From: Acidocella sp. 35-58-6
Lineage (GTDB): Bacteria; Pseudomonadota; Alphaproteobacteria; Acetobacterales; Acetobacteraceae
Length of the DNA stretch: 5,506 nt
Assembly: GCA_002281005.1 (NCBI GenBank)
Contig: NCFD01000158.1
Span: 1 to 5,506 of the forward strand
Reading direction: 5' to 3'
In this document: positions 1 through 5,506 of the stretch, piece after piece
How positions within the stretch are numbered: the first letter of the stretch is position 1
Layout of the letters: each line of letters opens with the position of its first letter
Translations under genes and position numbers: made by a program
Notes under the pieces: generated by a model
Databases searched by the model: none
Told to the model about the DNA's origin: nothing
Seen by the model: the letters and a program-made list of their open reading frames with translations, nothing else

Positions 1-547
1 CACGCGCCGTGCCCAACTCCACCGCCATGTCGTAATGTGTCATCTCCAGCAGTCCGTGCGCGTCGGCGCGCTCACCCAGCATCGAAGCCAGCCTTTGGTC
101 GATCTTGCCAAACGCCACCTCCTCGATCCGCAATAGCAAATCGGCAATCCGCGCCCCATAAGCCGCAAATACAAACTGCCGGAACCCGGCAGACTGCGCC
201 AGCAAACTCATGAACCCCGGTAGCGGCAGCGCCTGCGCCACAATATCGCTCTCGGCCACACCGTCGGCGTCGTAATCGGTACTGGTCATCAAACAGGCGG
301 TGGTCACAATGCAGGTCTCACCCGGCCCCACCCGGTACAGCACAATCTCGCGCCCGGTCTCGCCGGTTTTACACACCCGTATCTGACCGGAGCGCACAAT
401 CAAAAACGCCCGGCAAGGGCTGCCCTCGCCAAACACCCGCATCCCTGCAGGCGCCGTCATGGCATGGCTCAGCGAACCCAATAACACCCGGCCCGGCTCA
501 TCCAAGCCCGCCAGCGCCGGAACCTGCGCCATCCAATCCTCGGCCAT
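1..547 (-). CDS. Crp/Fnr family transcriptional regulator, C-terminus cut by window edge
   Basis: Reading down from the ATG at 547-545 gives 182 residues without a stop to the window edge. Residues about 10-110 look like a cyclic-nucleotide-binding-type beta-roll (AFLIVRSGQIRV at 47-58, then LYRVGPGETC at 70-79). Residues about 115-140 form the long dimerisation helix (FVFAAYGARIADLLLRIEEV). The start of a helix-turn-helix follows (MTHYDMAVELGTAR, 169-182). Family members are usually about 220-230 residues, so roughly 40 residues, including the recognition helix, lie outside. No Fnr-like N-terminal cysteine cluster is visible. Cys79 and Cys85 in the loop after the GPGE turn, plus Cys45 and Cys59, leave a redox or ligand-sensing role possible, but that is inference. 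Its ATG lies one base after the holA stop (TGA-A-ATG), so it is probably translated as the last visible member of the leuS-lptE-holA operon. Ligand and targets cannot be told. Confidence 0.88.
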   Translation of the reverse strand, partial: MAEDWMAQVPALAGLDEPGRVLLGSLSHAMTAPAGMRVFGEGSPCRAFLIVRSGQIRVCKTGETGREIVLYRVGPGETCIVTTACLMTSTDYDADGVAESDIVAQALPLPGFMSLLAQSAGFRQFVFAAYGARIADLLLRIEEVAFGKIDQRLASMLGERADAHGLLEMTHYDMAVELGTAR

Positions 548-548
548 T

Positions 549-1556
549 TCAGCGCCGCCCGGCATTGCGCGCGCGCGAGGCCAGCCCCAGCATCATCTGC
601 CGGCAATAAGCGGTATCAGGAATATGGGTGGTTTTGCACGCTGCCTCGGCGTTCAGCGCCGCCGTAATCGCCTGGCTCAACGCTGCCACATTCCACAGCC
701 CCAGCGCCTTGGTCACCACCGGCACCCGCTTGAAAAACACCGGCGGCCGCATCCCCGCCACCGCCTCTGAGACCGATTCCCCTGGCGAGATTTGCGCCGC
801 CAGCACCCTGAGGCGCATCAGCTCACCCAGCAATATCCGCACCACCGCCACCGGCGACTCCCCAGCCTCGAACGCCAGCGCCAGCGCCCGGTCAGTGCCC
901 GCCGTGTCACCCGTCAATGTCGCATCAATGGCATCCTGCATCGAACTCTCACCGCCATCGGCCAGCGCCGCCTGCACGTCGGCAAGGCTCAACCGGCGGC
1001 TCTCACCTGCGTATAAATACAGCAATTCCACCGCCTGGCGGATCGCGCCGTCTTCCCCAGCCAGGTTCAACCCCACCCAGGCGGCAGCCTCACTATCGAT
1101 GGCCACCCCAAGAGCCCGCAGCCGCTCGGTCAATGCCCGCGGCAGCCGCGCCGCATCCACCGCATAACAAGCGATGCACGCCATATCCGAGCTTTTTTCC
1201 GCCAGCGTCCGCAATTTCGACTTTGGTGTTAACTCACCACCTTCCAAAATCACCAGCGCCTCCGGCTTGGTTTTCAGCAGCGCCTCAACGGGTTTCACTG
1301 CACTTTCCCCAGCATCGCGCAACCGCACCACCCGCCGCCCGCCCATCAATGACGCCGCCGTCGCCTCCTCCAGCAGCCGTGTCACATCGTGCAATTCGGT
1401 ATAATTGAAGGCATCATCGGTGCTGCCCACCACCGCCTTTACCAGCGCCAGCGCACGCTCAGCCACCAACCCGCCATCCGGGCCATAAATCAATATAACA
1501 TTGGCAGCACCGGGGTTTTTTAAAAACGCCTCAACCCTTGCGGCATCAATCTTCAT
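549..1556 (-). CDS. holA: DNA polymerase III subunit delta (clamp-loader subunit)
   Basis: The protein has 335 residues, close to the usual 330-345 for bacterial HolA. The delta subunit is part of the clamp loader; it opens the beta sliding clamp so that it can be placed on primed DNA at the replication fork. The N-terminal AAA+-like domain begins [12 protein letters not shown]. It carries ILIYGPDGGLVAERA (residues 21-35), the degenerate P-loop region typical of alphaproteobacterial delta, which does not bind ATP. LMGGRRVVRLRDA and the acidic/hydrophobic LVILEGG strand follow, then a helical collar domain ending in TAYCRQMMLGLASRARN. I chose the ATG at 1556-1554 because it begins with the family's standard N-terminus and overlaps the lptE stop as ATGA. 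The frame stays open upstream to 1769, but those 71 residues are antisense-like and lie inside lptE. Start and stop indicate coupling to lptE upstream and to the Crp/Fnr gene downstream. Confidence 0.93.
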   Translation of the reverse strand: MKIDAARVEAFLKNPGAANVILIYGPDGGLVAERALALVKAVVGSTDDAFNYTELHDVTRLLEEATAASLMGGRRVVRLRDAGESAVKPVEALLKTKPEALVILEGGELTPKSKLRTLAEKSSDMACIACYAVDAARLPRALTERLRALGVAIDSEAAAWVGLNLAGEDGAIRQAVELLYLYAGESRRLSLADVQAALADGGESSMQDAIDATLTGDTAGTDRALALAFEAGESPVAVVRILLGELMRLRVLAAQISPGESVSEAVAGMRPPVFFKRVPVVTKALGLWNVAALSQAITAALNAEAACKTTHIPDTAYCRQMMLGLASRARNAGRR

Positions 1557-2060
1557 CCCGGCGCGGGTGCCGCCGGATGGGTTTTGAAATACACCGATAC
1601 CTGCTGCGTAATCTGGGCGGCAATCTGGTCCGCCAATTGCTGGTTCACCGTGCCGGTCTCTTGCGATTGTGCAAAATATTGCTGGTTGATGATATTCAGC
1701 GCATCCGATGTCACCGCCTGCCCGCTCGCCAAGGCCTGCGCCGGCGCGCCAATTGGCGCTAGCGACCAAGTGGCCCTGGCGTTGAACCGCTCGCGCGAAA
1801 CCGAGGTATCCGCCTGCACGCCAATCTCTTCCGGCGTAATCACATAGCTCACATTCAGCACATAAAGCTGCTGGGTCGGGCTACCCTGTCGCTGCATCTG
1901 CGCCTCCAGCGCCTCATGCAGCAACTGGCCGGGGCGCTCAGGGATATTGGCGATCTTTACCTGCTCAAGCTGCCGTTGCACATCAGCACCGTCATCGCCG
2001 CCGTAAAGCGGCGTGAACCCGCACCCGGCAAGTACCAGCAGCCCAGCCAGGGATAAAAAT

Positions 2061-2077
<17 letters not shown>
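1553..2077 (-). CDS. lptE: LPS-assembly lipoprotein LptE
   Basis: This 174-residue lipoprotein has an N-terminal signal: basic residues R5 and K6, a hydrophobic stretch from 7 to 17, and a lipobox L16-A17-G18-C19 with Cys19 as the lipidated residue. Gly at +2 fits outer-membrane sorting (no Asp retention signal). The mature start CGFTPLYG is the hallmark of the LptE/RlpB family. LptE plugs the LptD barrel in the outer membrane and helps insert lipopolysaccharide into the outer leaflet. The C-terminal half (about 125-165) is a helix rich in Gln and Ala, as in other alphaproteobacterial LptE. The start appears to be TTG at 2077-2075: an in-frame TGA lies just upstream, and no ATG or GTG occurs before the lipobox. 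It overlaps the end of leuS by 17 nt and the holA start by 4 nt. leuS-lptE-holA is, to my knowledge, a recurring order in Alphaproteobacteria, which supports the call. Confidence 0.92.
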
Positions 2078-4642
<2,565 letters not shown>

Positions 4643-4656
4643 TCAAAAGGCTAGTC

Positions 4657-4686
4657 TGTTTAACCGCCCACCTTCACGCATGGCAA
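4657..4686 (-). promoter_or_regulatory. Candidate sigma70-type promoter for the leuS operon
   Basis: On the minus strand, TTGCCA (4686-4681) is followed after 18 nt by TAAACA (4662-4657). Transcription would begin around 4650, about 30 nt before ATG 4621, which leaves room for the weak GAG ribosome site at 4628-4626. The spacer is one base longer than ideal and the -10 is imperfect. The gap between the toxin stop and leuS is only about 70 nt, so read-through from the toxin-antitoxin operon is an alternative source of leuS transcripts. Confidence 0.35.
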
Positions 4687-4693
4687 TGCGGCC

Positions 4694-5080
4694 TCACACC
4701 AGCCTGATATGCCCCGGATAGCGCGTCAGTCGCGCATCCACCGTCAGCAGGCACAGCCCCTCACACGCCGCCTGCGCCACCAAAATCCGGTCGAAAGGGT
4801 CACGGTGATGTAGTGGCAAATCCGCCACCGCGGCACCATGCAAGCCAGTCACAGACAATTCCTCATACCCGTTGGCGAGTAAACCTTGCCGCAATATCCC
4901 AGGGTCCACGGCAAAATCCTGACGCGCCAAACTACGTTTAATGGCAATTTCCCAAATACTTGCAGCGCTAAAATACCGTTCAACACCAGGGGCCATTATC
5001 ATATCGAAGGCCGCTTTTGTCAGTTTCGGATCATTGGAGGCCGCCCAGATTAACAAATGCGTATCAACCAGCAGCCTCAC
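4694..5080 (-). CDS. vapC: PIN-domain toxin, VapC type
   Basis: This 128-residue protein is a single PIN domain, the usual VapC size. VapC toxins are Mg2+-dependent RNases that cut tRNA or rRNA and stop translation when the antitoxin is lost. The conserved acidic residues are all visible: D6 in LLVDTH, E44 in SIWEIAIK, D94 and D97 in HRDPFDRILVAQA, and D115 in LLTVDARL, so the nuclease looks intact. WEIAIK, DPFDRILVAQA and the C-terminal TVD strand place it in the subgroup usually paired with Phd/YefM-type antitoxins. The start is GTG at 5080-5078 and overlaps the antitoxin stop as GTGA, the typical coupled arrangement. The toxin stop is only 72 nt from the leuS ATG, with no visible terminator between them, so the pair may read into leuS. 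Its RNA target cannot be predicted from sequence. Confidence 0.93.
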   Translation of the reverse strand: MRLLVDTHLLIWAASNDPKLTKAAFDMIMAPGVERYFSAASIWEIAIKRSLARQDFAVDPGILRQGLLANGYEELSVTGLHGAAVADLPLHHRDPFDRILVAQAACEGLCLLTVDARLTRYPGHIRLV

Positions 5081-5316
5081 AAGCCGAACATTTCCTCAAT
5101 ATCCTTGGCAAAGGGCGTCTTAATATCATCGGGAACGCTGATCTGGCCTTCCATGAACCCGATTGGCCGCTTTTTGGTCGCCGGAGCCTCCTCCAGCGCT
5201 ACAATCTTCACCATCGGCTTGCCGGCCTTGGCAACCACCACCACCTCACCCCGCGCCGCCGCCTCAACCAGCCGTGAGAGATGCGTTTTGGCCTCATGGA
5301 TATTTACAGTGATCAC
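5077..5316 (-). CDS. Phd/YefM-family antitoxin
   Basis: The protein has 79 residues. The N-terminal fold is typical of Phd/YefM: ITVNIHEAKTHLSRLVEAA (2-20), then GEVVVVAKAGKPMVKIVAL (23-41), which forms the DNA-binding dimer. The C-terminal tail (GFMEGQISVPDDI at 53-65, ending KDIEEMFGL) is the flexible toxin-wrapping segment; VPDDI and a final EEMFG-like end are common in antitoxins of PIN toxins. It should neutralise the adjacent VapC and repress its own operon, with VapC as co-repressor (family knowledge). I chose GTG 5316-5314 because GGGG at 5326-5323 sits at ribosome-site distance and the protein then begins MITVNIHEAK, the family N-terminus. A TTG at 5328 in the same frame would overlap that ribosome site and add only four residues. 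Confidence 0.9.
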   Translation of the reverse strand: MITVNIHEAKTHLSRLVEAAARGEVVVVAKAGKPMVKIVALEEAPATKKRPIGFMEGQISVPDDIKTPFAKDIEEMFGL

Positions 5317-5322
5317 GACACA

Positions 5323-5326
5323 CCCC
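5323..5326 (-). promoter_or_regulatory. Ribosome binding site deciding the antitoxin start
   Basis: GGGG, followed by TGTGTC, lies six bases before the GTG at 5316. No ATG is available in this frame before the conserved NIHEAK segment, so this G-run is the main reason for preferring GTG 5316 over TTG 5328. Confidence 0.5.
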
Positions 5327-5358
5327 AACTAAACTAAGTCTAGTTAGTCTAGTCTACT
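5327..5358. repeat. AGTCTAGT repeats, probable antitoxin operator
   Basis: Immediately upstream of the antitoxin, the octamer AGTCTAGT occurs exactly at 5337-5344 and 5346-5353, with a partial third copy AGTCTA at 5351-5356. An inverted pair AACTA (5332-5336) and TAGTT (5341-5345) with a 4-nt spacer overlaps the first copy. The spacing is 9 bp, close to one helical turn. Short repeats or palindromes overlapping the promoter are the normal binding sites for Phd/VapB autorepression, so an operator is the likeliest reading, but that is inference. Confidence 0.55.
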
Positions 5359-5374
5359 CCACCTCAGCCCGCAA
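5346..5374 (-). promoter_or_regulatory. Candidate promoter for the toxin-antitoxin operon
   Basis: On the minus strand, TTGCGG (5374-5369) is followed after exactly 17 nt by TAGACT (5351-5346). The -10 lies inside the AGTCTAGT repeats, as expected if antitoxin binding blocks RNA polymerase. The -35 begins inside the last codons of the upstream gene and ends just before its stop codon. Both hexamers are imperfect, so this is a weak prediction. Confidence 0.35.
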
Positions 5375-5506
5375 CCAAAACCTCAGCAAACCCGTAATCA
5401 CCCAAAGCCGCCTTCATAATCTCCAAATCCGGCAGCTTGCCCGTGAAAAACGCCCGCTCCGGGCCATTCGCCACAGCTCTTGCCGCGCCACCACCGCCTC
5501 GGTCTG
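5364..5506 (-). CDS. C-terminal fragment of an unrecognised protein, possibly frame-shifted
   Basis: Reading down from the window edge, the frame ending at TGA 5366-5364 gives 46 residues. The last part, about NGPERAFFTGKLPDLEIMK and then AALGDYGFAEVLVAG, looks like genuine protein: mixed composition, coding-like third positions and a clean stop. I do not recognise the family. The first dozen codons in this frame are a Gly/Ala-rich run (DRGGGGAARAVA) with unusual codons such as AGA and CGA. Over the same bases another frame reads QTEAVVARQELWR with GC-rich third positions, which looks more natural. This suggests an indel near 5467-5470, but so short a piece cannot prove it. It is on the same strand as the toxin-antitoxin pair and ends within the putative promoter of that pair. 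Confidence 0.5.
   Translation of the reverse strand, partial: DRGGGGAARAVANGPERAFFTGKLPDLEIMKAALGDYGFAEVLVAG

Noticed and set aside
628..1167. Open frame on the plus strand opposite holA (179 codons)
   Set aside because: Ser/Ala/Pro/Arg-rich composition typical of an antisense shadow in GC-rich DNA; holA on the other strand explains the region.
1557..1769. N-terminal extension of holA giving a 406-residue protein
   Set aside because: The extra 71 residues lie inside lptE, do not resemble the delta subunit, and the ATG at 1556 begins with the family N-terminus and forms an ATGA overlap.
4679..4690. Short inverted repeat GCAT-GGCA-ATGC as a toxin-antitoxin terminator
   Set aside because: The stem is only 4 bp with no following T run; it also overlaps the candidate leuS -35.

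Overview
The window is GC-rich, and every gene I can support lies on the minus strand, so it reads right to left. Gene order (leuS, lptE, holA), codon use and the protein sequences point to an alphaproteobacterium. Acetobacteraceae/Rhodospirillales is my guess, but nothing here fixes the family.

Layout in transcription order: (1) 5506-5364, the C-terminal end of an unrecognised protein, possibly frame-shifted. (2) 5358-5327, a short AT-richer control region with AGTCTAGT repeats. (3) 5316-4694, a Phd/YefM-type antitoxin and a PIN-domain VapC-type toxin overlapping by 4 nt (GTGA). (4) 4693-4622, a short gap with a candidate leuS promoter. (5) 4621-2061, leucyl-tRNA synthetase, split by a frame break near 4397/4398. 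(6) 2077-1553, the LPS-assembly lipoprotein LptE. (7) 1556-549, DNA polymerase III delta subunit HolA. (8) 547-1, a Crp/Fnr-type regulator cut off by the window edge inside its helix-turn-helix. From leuS onward the genes overlap or nearly touch (17 nt, 4 nt, then a 1-nt gap), so they look like one translationally coupled operon. It combines tRNA charging, outer-membrane LPS export, replication-clamp loading and a transcription factor.

The most notable observation is the leuS break. The reading frame runs through the HMGH signature to ...GDVVAR and then meets TAG. The remaining 771 codons are intact in another frame, with both editing motifs, the zinc cysteines and KMSKS. Alignment to the remembered family pattern suggests that exactly 13 nt (five codons minus two bases) are missing. 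leuS is normally essential, so this is a very recent mutation, a redundant copy, or a sequence/assembly error. A possible second frame break at the right edge makes the sequence-quality question more pressing. The toxin-antitoxin module sits directly upstream of leuS, and a 7-bp motif (CTAGTCT) occurs on both sides of it. I found no CRISPR array, RNA gene, transposase or convincing terminator. Apart from these oddities the window is ordinary housekeeping DNA plus a small TA module; I see no clear new system.
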